In this document: positions 24,354 through 34,100 of the stretch, piece after piece
Numbering within the stretch: position 1 is the first letter of the stretch
Layout: each line of letters starts with the position of its first letter
Assembly (NCBI GenBank): GCA_016936075.1
Contig: JAFGPS010000127.1
Span: forward strand, 1-36,785
DNA from: Sedimentisphaerales bacterium
GTDB lineage: Bacteria; Planctomycetota; Phycisphaerae; Sedimentisphaerales; Anaerobacaceae
DNA: 36,785 bases
Direction of reading: 5' to 3'
Made by a program: the position numbers and the translations under genes
The notes under the pieces: model-generated
The model's input: only the letters and a program-made list of their open reading frames with translations
Told to the model about the DNA's origin: nothing
The model's database searches: none

Positions 24354-24809
24354 ATGACAAAAGAACTCGATAAGATTGCATATTGCGGCCTTTATTGTGG
24401 GGATTGTTTCGGGCATACTCAAAAAATTGCGGATATGGCAAGAGACATTAGAAAAGAATTCAGGAATAATCGTTTCGATAAATTGGCTCCGGTTTTTGCG
24501 GAGATACCATTTTTCAAGGAGTTTAAGGATTATGATAAATGTTATAAATTGTTGGGAATGATGGTGAAATTACGCTGCAATAAGATGTGCCGCGGCGGCG
24601 GAGCTTCCCCAACATGTAAAATCAGGATTTGTGCTAAAAAGAAAAAACTTGATGGCTGCTGGCAATGTGACGAATTTGCTACATGCGAGAAACTTAAGAT
24701 CCTTGAACCAAATCATGGCCAGGCCGTAATTAAAAATCTGCGAAAACTCAAAAAAGTTGGGCCTGCAGAATTTCTCAAAGGCAAAAAAAACTGGTACACA
24801 ACCAAATAA
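24354..24809 (+). CDS. DUF3795 cysteine-rich protein
   Basis: A 151-residue cytosolic protein of the DUF3795 family. It opens with I-A-Y-C-G-L-Y-C-G-D-C (Cys11, 15, 18) and has a second cysteine group from C-N-K-M-C through C-K-I-R-I-C to G-C-W-Q-C-D-E-F-A-T-C. Such spacing suggests metal or Fe-S binding. The family is common in anaerobes and has no established function. Length is usual. It is a single-gene unit converging on the TPR/EF-hand gene with only 10 bases between the stops. Confidence 0.85.
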   Translation: MTKELDKIAYCGLYCGDCFGHTQKIADMARDIRKEFRNNRFDKLAPVFAEIPFFKEFKDYDKCYKLLGMMVKLRCNKMCRGGGASPTCKIRICAKKKKLDGCWQCDEFATCEKLKILEPNHGQAVIKNLRKLKKVGPAEFLKGKKNWYTTK

Positions 24810-24819
24810 AGGGATAAGC

Positions 24820-26157
24820 TTATTTTATTGGTGATGTAGTCCAGTCGTAAGTTGTAATTATTGTGCTATCTGAAAATTTAATTCCTGTTTCGCACATTGG
24901 CATGCCGCTTACTTTACCTGTAGCTATTGTTCCGATAGCTGTGATTTCAAGTTTGGCTAAATCTACAACTTCATCTTTTTCTGATGTGCCATTTGAATTA
25001 CGATCGAACCAAACTCTAATACCATTCAGTTCCGAGTCTGTAAGTGTGCCATCTCGATTATCATCCAGAGCGTTTAAGGCTTTGTAGCCATCTTCGTAGA
25101 ACATCCACCATGAAACCGAACCGAATAGTTGTCTGCCGGATGTAATTTGTCCTGTATTTTCCGGGTCCCAGACAAGAATCCCAGTTTCCGGCTTTATCCA
25201 TGACCATGTCTCTTTCAGACCGTTACCATCAAGATCGAACTGAACGTTTTGATTGGGCGCAAGAAGCTGGTTTAGCTTTTGATTTTGTTTCAGTGAAAAT
25301 ATAATTGGAGTTATTATACCCTCAGGAACATTTTCAAGTTTTGCCAAGCCAGCTTTTACTTCTTTCAAATTATTTTGTTCCTGCTTATCTTTGGTTTCTG
25401 CATCGGCAAGCCTGACATAAGAATTTCCAGCTTCGTAACTAACGAAACCCTTTAAACCTGAAATAGGCCTCATTGACTGCCCACTATCTTCTATTATCGA
25501 TAAACTGAAAGCTTTGTAGTAATATTGTTTTGCCTGTTCAAGAAATACTTTTCTGAATTCCTCGGGCACAACTTGTGATTTGGTTTCATCGAGATAATCT
25601 TTATATTGTTCTATAAGACAGGCGAGGCCATGATAATACAAACCATTTTCAGGATCCAGTCCAATAACTTTATTAAAGTATTTCATTGCTTCATTTGCAT
25701 GCTCATAAAGCTCATCATCATCAAGTGGATCGGGATTCCATTTCTGCTGCTCAAGTTCCTCTCTCTTTTTTTGTACCGCACTACTAACTTCAGCACGTTT
25801 ATCATTTGGAACATCTCGATCAGAAGCATATCCATACTCTTTCAAAACAAGTTCTCTTGCGTGATTATACAGGTTTTGTGATACAGCTGCCTGTTGCATC
25901 CAGTCTCGTGAAATCGATGGTAAAGCTTCTCTTTCATTAGCTCCAACTAAATTTGATTTGTTTGCGAAAGCTACATAATGAATCCTGCCCAAAGTGTAAT
26001 AAGCATTTATATCATCCGGGTGTTCATTGATATAAGCAGTTGTGTTTTTAATTAGTCTGTCCACTGGTATGGGGGTAGGTATTACGAACATTCCGAAACT
26101 AACGGCAGAGAATAAGAAAGTTAAGAACAGTACTGGAAGCAATATTTTTCTTGTCAT
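24820..26157 (-). CDS. Exported TPR and EF-hand-like protein
   Basis: A 445-residue protein with a Sec signal peptide (about residues 1-22). The N-terminal half has tetratricopeptide-like helices: D-I-N-A-Y-Y-T-L-G-R-I-H, later A-M-K-Y-F-N-K-V-I-G-L-D-P-E-N-G-L-Y-Y. The C-terminal third carries calcium-loop motifs of the kind seen in secreted bacterial repeat proteins: V-Q-F-D-L-D-G-N-G, A-L-D-D-N-R-D-G-T-L-T-D-S-E and F-D-R-N-S-N-G-T-S-E-K-D-E. Combining periplasmic TPRs with a calcium-binding end suggests an envelope or surface scaffold; the partner is unknown. A strong AAGGAG ribosome binding site supports the start. Confidence 0.75.
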   Translation of the reverse strand: MTRKILLPVLFLTFLFSAVSFGMFVIPTPIPVDRLIKNTTAYINEHPDDINAYYTLGRIHYVAFANKSNLVGANEREALPSISRDWMQQAAVSQNLYNHARELVLKEYGYASDRDVPNDKRAEVSSAVQKKREELEQQKWNPDPLDDDELYEHANEAMKYFNKVIGLDPENGLYYHGLACLIEQYKDYLDETKSQVVPEEFRKVFLEQAKQYYYKAFSLSIIEDSGQSMRPISGLKGFVSYEAGNSYVRLADAETKDKQEQNNLKEVKAGLAKLENVPEGIITPIIFSLKQNQKLNQLLAPNQNVQFDLDGNGLKETWSWIKPETGILVWDPENTGQITSGRQLFGSVSWWMFYEDGYKALNALDDNRDGTLTDSELNGIRVWFDRNSNGTSEKDEVVDLAKLEITAIGTIATGKVSGMPMCETGIKFSDSTIITTYDWTTSPIK

Positions 26158-26313
26158 GGTACAAAATCTCCTTTTTCCTCATTAATTTCAATCTAAGATT
26201 GCTTATATCCTTGCAGGATAAACAATTACGTTTCATATTTTTCAATATCTCATTTTTTCAAATACATATTATATTCTACATAAGTATAAGACGTCTGAAA
26301 CTATGAAACGGTT

Positions 26314-27030
26314 TTAAAAATTATCTTTTTTTTGTCGAATTTTTGCAAATTCTTCAGGATTTCCGGCTTTTACAAACACATTCGTTGCTTCTTCCCGCGC
26401 GATAGTCGATGGAACCGTAGACTGGCTTTGTTTGATTTCTGTAATGCGTTTTAATATTAATGGATTATTTGGTTCTTCCTGCAAAGCGAATTTGTAGTTT
26501 TCCAGGGTATAATCGTGGCCGCAATATACTTTTGTATCATCTGGCAGGGCGGCTAATTTTTGGAAAGAATTCCACATAGTTTCTGCACTACATTCAAATA
26601 TTCTGCCGCAACCTCCAATGAACAGGGTGTCGCCAGTAAAGATGATTCCGCTCTTAAGTTCTTTATTTTTCGGGATGTAGTAGCAAACCGATGTACTTGT
26701 ATGGCCCGGCGTAGCGATTACTTCAATGTTTATGTTGTCAAAGTATAAGATTTGTTTGTCAGAGACAACTTCATCGATAGGATGTATTCGTTTTTTGTCG
26801 CTGCCGATTATTTTGCATCCTGTTTTGCTTTTGAGTTCGCTTATTCCGCCAATATGGTCGCTATGGTGATGAGTCAGGAGAATTGCGGTAAGAGACAGGT
26901 TGTTTTTCTCAAGCTCTTTCAAAACAGGTTTACTATCGCCGGAATCAATTGCGATTACTTTATTCGGGGCGTACTTGTAGAGATAAATGAAATTGTCAGA
27001 AAAAGCATGGATTACGGTTATTTCATTCAT
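26314..27030 (-). CDS. gloB: Hydroxyacylglutathione hydrolase-like metallo-beta-lactamase fold (glyoxalase II)
   Basis: Hydrolyses S-D-lactoylglutathione or a similar thioester in methylglyoxal detoxification. The 238-residue protein has the metal motif T-H-H-H-S-D-H (residues 53-59), a second histidine in T-P-G-H-T, the bridging aspartate in F-T-G-D-T-L-F and the late histidine in Y-C-G-H-D-Y-T, close to the glyoxalase II signature. The length is slightly under E. coli GloB. Since many MBL-fold thioesterases look alike, the physiological thiol may not be glutathione. It is divergent from the BNR_4 gene. Confidence 0.88.
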   Translation of the reverse strand: MNEITVIHAFSDNFIYLYKYAPNKVIAIDSGDSKPVLKELEKNNLSLTAILLTHHHSDHIGGISELKSKTGCKIIGSDKKRIHPIDEVVSDKQILYFDNINIEVIATPGHTSTSVCYYIPKNKELKSGIIFTGDTLFIGGCGRIFECSAETMWNSFQKLAALPDDTKVYCGHDYTLENYKFALQEEPNNPLILKRITEIKQSQSTVPSTIAREEATNVFVKAGNPEEFAKIRQKKDNF

Positions 27031-27043
27031 TTTTTATTCCCTG

Positions 27044-27072
27044 TTCACAAATGATGTTTCAAAAACTATAAT
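27044..27072 (+). promoter_or_regulatory. Probable promoter for the BNR_4 gene
   Basis: TTCACA (27044-27049), exactly 17 bases, then TATAAT (27067-27072), about 65 bases before the start codon. Confidence 0.6.
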
Positions 27073-27138
27073 AAGAATAAATCTGCGTAATGTACAGAAT
27101 TTATTGTTTAGGAATATGCCTTGTATTAGGAGTTTGGA

Positions 27139-28461
27139 ATGCGGCTACTATCAGTATTATATTTCATTTTAATCACTCAGATTGCAATTGCTTCTGATGG
27201 GACGGATATTTCAGAGAGTCAATATAAGGTACATCAACTTGTAAATGATGGGGCATGGACATGGTTTAACGATGAAAGAGTTATAGTTGATAACCAGATT
27301 CTTTATATAGGTAGTATTGACTCACAGGGAAGAGTTCAGGTCGTTCTTCGTTCGCTTGCAAATCCTTCAGAGGAATTGCAAGATGGTAAATATATTATAA
27401 GTTCGTGGTCAAGCAAGGATGACCATAATAATCCCGCTTTAATCAAACTTGTTGACGGCAGAATATTAGCTGTTTATGCAAAACACGATTTGGAACCTCA
27501 AATCTATTGGCGAATAGCCAGTGTAAGTGATTCAGGTAAAAAGCTGACCTGGGGGCCGGAAACTTCAACGAAGATTGCAGCCAAAGCGACATACAGCAAC
27601 CTTTTTCAACTTTCCCAGGAAAATGGCAGGATTTACAACTTTATCAGGGCGATAGGATATAATCCGAATTTTATGTATTCTGATGATATAGCTGGGACAT
27701 GGGAAGGGCCTTTTGTGCTTATTCGTTCGGGTAACGATCATACCCGGCCGTATGTGAAATATGCCAGTAACGGCAAAGACAGGATAGATTTTTTATATAC
27801 AGACGGCCATCCCCGTGATGTTCGTAATAACAATGTATATCATCTTTATTACAAAGGCGGCAGTTTCTATAAAAGCGATGGAACGCTTATAAAAACACTC
27901 GAGCAGGTTAAGGAAATTCCCCTGGTTCCTTCTGATGGCACGCAGATATATGATGGCTTATCTGAAACCGGCCGGGGATGGGTTTGGGACCTGGAATATG
28001 ATAAGAATGGTAATCCTGTAGCCGCCTATATTTCTTCTGCTGACGGAGCAAGAGGAAATGACCTTCGGTATCGGTATGCAAGATGGGATTCTAATGAGAA
28101 GAAATGGATTGATAAACAAATTGCATTCGCGGGTACAAACTTATATGTTCCGGAAAATCATTACGCCGGAGGAATTACGATTGATCCGAATAATACTGAG
28201 ATAGTTTATATTTCAACTGATGTTATTCCTGAAACAGGAGAAAAGAATAATTCGGGACATTACCAGATATATCAGGGAAAATTATCGCAGGAACATTATA
28301 TGTTTACATGGGAACATCTAATAAAAAGTACAAGTACCGATAATATACGACCGATTGTTCCACGTGAAAACAATTGTAAAATATGCCTTATATGGCTTCA
28401 AGGGCAGTATAACTCTTATACAGATTATAAAATGAGTGTAGTAGGAATTATCGAAGAATAA
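27139..28461 (+). CDS. Secreted BNR_4 repeat protein (putative glycan-active enzyme)
   Basis: A 440-residue protein with a signal peptide (about 1-19). The mature part begins V-N-D-G-A-W-T-W-F-N-D-E-R, the entry motif of BNR_4 (PF15892) proteins, followed by beta-propeller blades with D-D-H-N-N-P-A and N-D-H-T-R-P-Y. BNR_4 folds occur in some polysaccharide lyases, such as ulvan lyases, and in sialidase-like proteins. The H-N-N-P and H-T-R-P motifs resemble those of propeller-fold lyases, but the substrate cannot be told. The strong ribosome binding site AGGAG lies 7 bases before the ATG. Together with GH115 it fits a polysaccharide-degrading lifestyle. Confidence 0.8.
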   Translation: MRLLSVLYFILITQIAIASDGTDISESQYKVHQLVNDGAWTWFNDERVIVDNQILYIGSIDSQGRVQVVLRSLANPSEELQDGKYIISSWSSKDDHNNPALIKLVDGRILAVYAKHDLEPQIYWRIASVSDSGKKLTWGPETSTKIAAKATYSNLFQLSQENGRIYNFIRAIGYNPNFMYSDDIAGTWEGPFVLIRSGNDHTRPYVKYASNGKDRIDFLYTDGHPRDVRNNNVYHLYYKGGSFYKSDGTLIKTLEQVKEIPLVPSDGTQIYDGLSETGRGWVWDLEYDKNGNPVAAYISSADGARGNDLRYRYARWDSNEKKWIDKQIAFAGTNLYVPENHYAGGITIDPNNTEIVYISTDVIPETGEKNNSGHYQIYQGKLSQEHYMFTWEHLIKSTSTDNIRPIVPRENNCKICLIWLQGQYNSYTDYKMSVVGIIEE

Positions 28462-28493
28462 TATCAATTAGAGAATATTTCTCTGATTCGTTG

Positions 28494-29447
28494 TTAAATA
28501 ATTAAAATAAGAAATATGTAAATAACATAACCACTTAAAAGGAGCCATCCTTCCCATCTGTCGATAATTTTTCTTTTGCCTGTAAACATAAAGATAAAAA
28601 GAAACATGCTTGCAATAATGACCGCTGCAAAGTGTAAGATATCAGACGAATGTATCGGTAAAGGTTTTATTACTGAACTTATTCCAAGAATAAAGAAGAT
28701 ATTAAAAATGTTTGAACCTACTACGTTTCCGACTGCTATTTCAGGATTCTTTTTAAAAGCCGCTACTACTGATGTTGCCAGTTCCGGTATAGATGTGCCG
28801 ACTGCGACGATTGTGGCACCGATGACGGACTCGCTGATATTAAAATAATGAGCTATATCAATCGCTCCGCTGACAATCCAATTGCCTCCAAAAACTAAAA
28901 GTATAAGTCCTGTTGTTATTAAAGTCGCTGACTTTTTCAGGCTATAAATATTTTTATTAACCTGTTCCGTCATTGTGCTTGTATCTTGTGCTATGCCAGC
29001 AGTGTAGTAGATGAAAATGACGAAAAACGCTAATAGAATAAGTCCGTCTATTCTTGATAATTCAGAAGTAATTTTACCGTCAATTATCTTGTCGCCGGCC
29101 ATTACGGCAAGAACCAGGGCGGCGAGCAGGCTGAAAGGTATTTCCTTATATACTGTTCCATGCGTTACTGTAAGAGGAAAAACTATCGCAGAAATGCCAA
29201 GAATTAAAAGAATATTTGCTGTATTACTTCCTAATATATTTGTTATGGCAATTTCTGAACTTCCATTCATGCTTGCAGTTATATTGACGGATAACTCAGG
29301 TAGGGATGTCCCGAATGCTACAACAGTTAATCCTACAACAAGGTCTGAAATGTGGAGTTTTTTCGCTAAAGATGAGCCGCCATCAACGAGGAAGTCAGCC
29401 CCTTTAATTACCAGAACAAAACCGACAATTAGTAGTAAGACAGACAA
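28494..29447 (-). CDS. Calcium/sodium antiporter (CaCA family, YrbG-like)
   Basis: Exchanges Ca2+ for Na+ (or K+) across the cytoplasmic membrane. The 317-residue protein has ten hydrophobic helices in two inverted halves. Each half carries an alpha-repeat: G-T-S-L-P-E-L with G-S-N-T-A-N-I in the first, and G-T-S-I-P-E-L with G-S-N-I-F-N-I in the second. The two glutamates are the conserved ion-binding residues. Length and layout match YrbG. It starts 39 bases after sppA on the same strand and is probably co-transcribed with it. Confidence 0.93.
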   Translation of the reverse strand: MSVLLLIVGFVLVIKGADFLVDGGSSLAKKLHISDLVVGLTVVAFGTSLPELSVNITASMNGSSEIAITNILGSNTANILLILGISAIVFPLTVTHGTVYKEIPFSLLAALVLAVMAGDKIIDGKITSELSRIDGLILLAFFVIFIYYTAGIAQDTSTMTEQVNKNIYSLKKSATLITTGLILLVFGGNWIVSGAIDIAHYFNISESVIGATIVAVGTSIPELATSVVAAFKKNPEIAVGNVVGSNIFNIFFILGISSVIKPLPIHSSDILHFAAVIIASMFLFIFMFTGKRKIIDRWEGWLLLSGYVIYIFLILII

Positions 29448-29486
29448 AAGTAATCGTCCATATATACGAAAAGCGGAAGCTTATTT

Positions 29487-30530
29487 TTAATAAGCGTTCC
29501 ATAAATATAAAGTCTGCGGCGTTCCAAGTTCGAAAAGTGTGTTTCTGTCAAGTTTCAATAGGTTTTGTTTGCTTTCGACGCCCATTATGCTGCCTAATGA
29601 AAAAGGTCTTTTGTATTGAATTACCTGTGCGTCACCTATTCTCGCTATAGATTTTATCATATCGATTGCGTCATCAAGATAGCCGATATCGTCAATCAGT
29701 TTCTTTTCCAGAGCTTCCTGTGCGCCGAAAATGCTGCCGTCAGCAAGTTCTTTAACTTCGTCCATAGTAAGTACTGATTCTCGACCTTTGGCGACTACAT
29801 TAACGAATATCTCAAGAGTTGGCTTTATCAGCTTGTCTTGAATGTATTGAATTTCTTCGTCACTTGGTGCTCTGAAATTACTTGGCCAGTCTTTCTTTTC
29901 ACCTGATTTGACTACGACCGGTTGTACTCCTAATTTGTCTTCGAGCAGGCTTTGTAATACAAGGTATGAACTGATTACGCCGATTGAGCCTGTTATCGTA
30001 GTTGGTTCGGCGATAATTTTTTCACATGCTACAGAAGCATAGTACCCACCTGAAGCGGCTGTTCCCTGCATAAATGCAATAACGGTTTTTTTAGTTTTTG
30101 CCCGGAAATTCATAATCTCATGGTGGATTTGGTCGCTTGCTGAGACTGTTCCACCGGGTGAATCAACACGAAGTATTACAGCTTTGACATTATCGTCTTT
30201 TTGAGCGGCTTTCAATTGTTTGAAAACGTTTTCAGCTTGTCCGGCATCAATAATATCCTGAATGCTGACTACGGCAATTTTTGTTCCTACCGGTCCATCT
30301 CTCAAGACATCTTCCATCAAGACGTCTTTTTGGCCACTCACAAAAAACATTATTATGCTAATAAACATCAAAATGAATACAATTTTTATCAAAACTGAAA
30401 ATCCCGTGAAGATGCCTCGAAAGAATCCCAGGAGACCTCCTTTTCGCTTTTTCTCTGAAACAAAAACAGGAGGGGGAGTTGGTTGCGGTGGAGTCTGATT
30501 TGCTGAATTATTATAACCTTGAAAATCCAT
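29487..30530 (-). CDS. sppA: Signal peptide peptidase SppA (family S49)
   Basis: A membrane serine protease that degrades released signal peptides. The 347-residue protein is the short (36K) type. It has a Pro/Gln-rich cytosolic start, a transmembrane helix near 46-64 and then the S49 core. The nucleophile Ser160 is in G-T-A-A-S-G-G-Y-Y. The general base is probably Lys208 in V-V-K-S-G, by comparison with other SppA. S-P-G-G-T-V-S-A-S at 124-132 is the oxyanion loop. It heads a likely two-gene unit with the Ca2+ exchanger. The SRP RNA gene lies 70 bases upstream on the same strand. Confidence 0.93.
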   Translation of the reverse strand: MDFQGYNNSANQTPPQPTPPPVFVSEKKRKGGLLGFFRGIFTGFSVLIKIVFILMFISIIMFFVSGQKDVLMEDVLRDGPVGTKIAVVSIQDIIDAGQAENVFKQLKAAQKDDNVKAVILRVDSPGGTVSASDQIHHEIMNFRAKTKKTVIAFMQGTAASGGYYASVACEKIIAEPTTITGSIGVISSYLVLQSLLEDKLGVQPVVVKSGEKKDWPSNFRAPSDEEIQYIQDKLIKPTLEIFVNVVAKGRESVLTMDEVKELADGSIFGAQEALEKKLIDDIGYLDDAIDMIKSIARIGDAQVIQYKRPFSLGSIMGVESKQNLLKLDRNTLFELGTPQTLYLWNAY

Positions 30531-30600
30531 CTCATAATTTCCTTAAAAAATGTCCGTGCATTTTTCTTCGAGTCAATTTTGCATAGTATAAAGATACACT

Positions 30601-30710
30601 CAACTAAAGTCGGGTTTATCCACGGCACAACAAACTAACGCTTATGGCTGCTCCGTTCCCGGCCTGACCAGGTTCACGCCGCTCATTTGCATGGGACCCG
30701 ACTTTAGTTG
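30601..30710 (-). ncRNA. ffs: Signal recognition particle RNA, small bacterial type
   Basis: The RNA scaffold of SRP, which with Ffh targets membrane and secretory proteins. On the minus strand it has the conserved core GGTCAGGCCGGGAACGGAGC, followed by AGCC, which forms the apical tetraloop region and the asymmetric internal loop bound by Ffh. Terminal arms 30601-30614 and 30697-30710 pair perfectly over 14 bp. About 110 bases long, it has no Alu domain. Ends are set by the terminal helix and may shift by a few bases. Confidence 0.96.
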
Positions 30711-30721
30711 GTTGTAACGAC

Positions 30722-30730
30722 ATTATACCA
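30722..30730 (-). promoter_or_regulatory. Extended -10 promoter of the SRP RNA
   Basis: On the minus strand TG-G-TATAAT (30730-30722), with a start point about 7 bases on, which fits the 5' end of the SRP RNA near 30710-30715. No good -35 is seen, as allowed for extended -10 promoters. Confidence 0.65.
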
Positions 30731-31031
30731 ACACAATCGACTTAACGAAAATATTCAGCCTGACTATAGCGGTTTTCGAGTAAAAATACCACTGAAAACA
30801 TACTTAGCACGGCCAAAATCGTATAAAAGAATTTATACTAAAATCAAACTTTCGATATGCTAATAGTTTTTTGCAAGATTATCAACTTATTTTAGTGTAC
30901 TTTATAGGGAATAAATAAAAAAAGTGATTTAATTTGACTTTTTAGTAAAAATTATCAAAAATCTATTTTTGGTCGTTTTCCAAGCAAATAAGTGCCCGAT
31001 TGCATAGTTGAATATGTTGAAAGAGGGTGAT

Positions 31032-31100
31032 ATGAAATTACAATCTGAGGGGAATGATAACATGCAGAATAATAATGTAAAAAAGTTGGGAAAATGCTGA
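31032..31100 (+). CDS. Possible 22-residue small protein
   Basis: An ATG with GAGGGTGA as ribosome binding site 4-11 bases upstream. It encodes a polar peptide beginning M-K-L-Q-S-E-G-N-D-N and ending G-K-C before TGA. It lies 73 bases before the histidine kinase start. Nothing else supports it. Confidence 0.2.
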   Translation: MKLQSEGNDNMQNNNVKKLGKC

Positions 31101-31173
31101 AACTCTTGGTTACAGTTCTAAATAGGAGATAAAAGCGTAATCTTTCCATAAGGAAGAAATCAAAAAAAATACT

Positions 31174-34100
31174 ATGGAAAAAAAACACGAGCATAACGAA
31201 ATATGGCTGAATATAGTTAATTCATTTTCAGATGTTGTGGTATTGACTGATATTCAGGGTAATATTTTAAAAATAAACAAGGCAGGTGAAAGTTTCCTCG
31301 GAGTCTCTTCTGAAAAGATAATCGGGAAATTGTGCTGTAAGTTATTTCATGGTTCGAAAAAGCATATTTCTGACTGTCCAATGCAAAAAATGCTTCAGAC
31401 GGGACAGCGATCAAATTCTGAACATTGTTTGTCTGGAGAAAAATGGATTTCGATAACAGTTGAACCGATAAAAGATGAAAAAGGGGAAATTAAAAATGCA
31501 GTACATATCATTCGTGATATCACACAGCAAAAACAATTAGAAAAAACATTAAAAGATTCTGAGGAAAAATTTAAAAGTATTTTTGAAAATGCGACTGATG
31601 CAATAACCTATCTCGATTGTAGAGGAAAAATTCTTGATGTAAATAAGCAGGTAGTTAATCTTCGGAACGGCTCTAAAGAGGAAGTTATAAACAGACATTT
31701 TTCTAATATTAATGTTTTATCGCTTAAAGATATTCCAAAATATCTTAAATTATTCAAAAGTGTACTTACTGGAGAGAAAGCTACTGTTACAGTAGAGGTA
31801 TATAATAAAAAACGTGAAAAAAGATTTTTGGAATGTTCCGCTACACTTATAAAATATGATTCCGGCCCTGCGAGAATAATGGTTATTTCCCGAGATATAA
31901 CAGATCGTAAAATTACTGAAAATATGCTAAGGGAAAGTGAGCAACGGCTTCGTAGTATTATTGACCACAGTATAGAAATGTTTTATATACATGATACGAG
32001 TCACCAGTTGACATATGTCAGCCCGCAATGCAAAGATATTTTGGATTATACTCCAGAAGAAATGATGGTAAAGTGGACAGACCTTGTTACTGATAATCCC
32101 ATTAATATAAAGGGCTTTGAACTTACTCAAAAAGCGATAAAGACCGGCAAGAGGCAGAAATCTTATCTGCTTGAGATAAGGAGAAAAGATGGTAAGTGCA
32201 GAATTGTGGAAATCGATGAGTCTCCATTAAAAGATAATAAAGGTAAAGTAGTTGGCATTACCGGTGCTTTGAGAGACATTACCGAACATAAGCATGTAGC
32301 TGATGCATTTCGTGAGTCAGAGGAAAAATTTAAGAATTTGGCAGAACAGTCGCCAAACATGATTTTTATAAATAAGAAAGGTAAAGTAGTATATACAAAT
32401 AAAAGATCATCAGAGATATTAGGATATGAAAGAGATGAATTTTACTCTGATGACTTTAACTTTTTAGGTTTGATTGCACCTGAATCTATAGAAAAAATAA
32501 CAAACGCTTTTACCCGGCACTTGAATGAGCAGGAGATAGAGCCATACGAATATGCTTTAATTACCAAAGAAGGTCAAAGGATTGAAGCGATAATTACTAC
32601 GAAATTAATAGACTATGAAGGTTCCAAATCTATACTCGGGATTATAACCGATATTACTGAACGCAAGAAGGTGGAAAATTCGCTGCGGAAAAGTGAAGAA
32701 AAATGGCGTTTGCTTTATGAAAACCTTCCTGGCGGCAGTTTTGTCGTTAACAAAGACTACATTATCGAGGATGTGAACGATATTCTCTGTATTCTAACTG
32801 GTTTTAAAAGAGAAGAACTTGTAGGGCAGAGTTGCGGTATTATTTGTCCTAAGGGACCGCATAAATGTCCGATTTTTGATCTTGGCAAAATTAGAATAGA
32901 CAACGATGAGACTGCTGTTAAAACGAAAGATGGTCAGTTGGTTCCGATTCTTAAGAGTGCACGAAAGATTCCATTTGACGATAAGGAAGTTATAGTTGAA
33001 AGTTTTCAGGATATTACCGAGCGAAAGAAAGCTGATGAAGAGTTAAAGAATAGCGAGGCACGATACCATAGTTTATTCAACAATGCCAATGATTCTATAT
33101 TCATTATGGATTTTGATAAGATTATTGAGTGTAACAATAAAACTTTGGAGATATTTAGATGTTCAAGTGACAGAATAATTGGGAAAAAGCCATACGATCC
33201 TTTTTCTCCGAAGTTCCAGCCGGATGGACATAGTTCTAAAGAAAAAGCTATAGAAAAAATTAACCTGGCACTTAATGGTCAATCCCAGTTCTTTGAGTGG
33301 TATCATCTTAGGTATGATGGAACTCCATTTTATGCAGAAATATCTTTGAGTCCGATAGAACTAATAGGTAAAACCTATATTCAGGCCTTAGTCCGGGATA
33401 TTTCTGAACGCAAGAAGGCAGAGGAATCCTTACAAAAGAGTGAATACAATCTTTTAGAAGCTCAACGGATAGCACACATTGGTAGCTGGGCTTTACAACT
33501 GGATACTGGAGTGGTGACCTGTTCTGATGAAATGCTCAGGATTTGGGGATATGATACGAAAAAGCGGAGCGTGAAGTACGAAGAAATATTGGAACGGATT
33601 CATTACGAAGATCGTGATCGAGTCAGAAAGGCGATCTATCGAGCTATGACTAACGAAACTGGGTATGAGTCAGTATTTCGCCTTGTTTTGCCGGACCAGA
33701 GTGAGCGCATTATTTATGGATTGGGGCATGTTGAAAAAGATTCGGAAGGTAAGCCCTGTTTTATTCTTGGTACCGGCCAGGACATCACTGAACGAAAAAA
33801 AGCCGAAGAGAATATTTTAAAATATCAAAAGCAGTTGAAGTCACTTGCTTCTCAATTGACATTGTCTGAAGAAAAGGAAAGACACAGGATTGCTACGGAA
33901 CTGCATGATCATATAAGCCAATATCTTGCAGTTTCAATGATGAAGCTCGATGAGCTTCTTAATGTATCTGATTCCGAAGAAAAAAGAAAAATTATTGAGC
34001 AGATAAACGAATGGCTTCAATATGCCATGGAAGAATCACATACATTAACGTTTGACTTAAGTTCTCCTGTTTTGCATGAGTTGGGTTTTGAAAGGGCCGT

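Larger units (their letters stand above)
30711..31173. other. 463-base intergenic region
   Basis: It contains the SRP RNA promoter at the left and a possible 22-codon reading frame at 31032-31100. The remainder is AT-rich without repeats, RNA genes or a convincing promoter for the histidine kinase. Confidence 0.6.

Noticed and set aside
28470..28484. AGAGAA / TTCTCT hairpin between the convergent BNR_4 and exchanger genes as a terminator
   Set aside because: Only a 6-bp AT-rich stem with a 3-base loop and no T run; too weak to claim.
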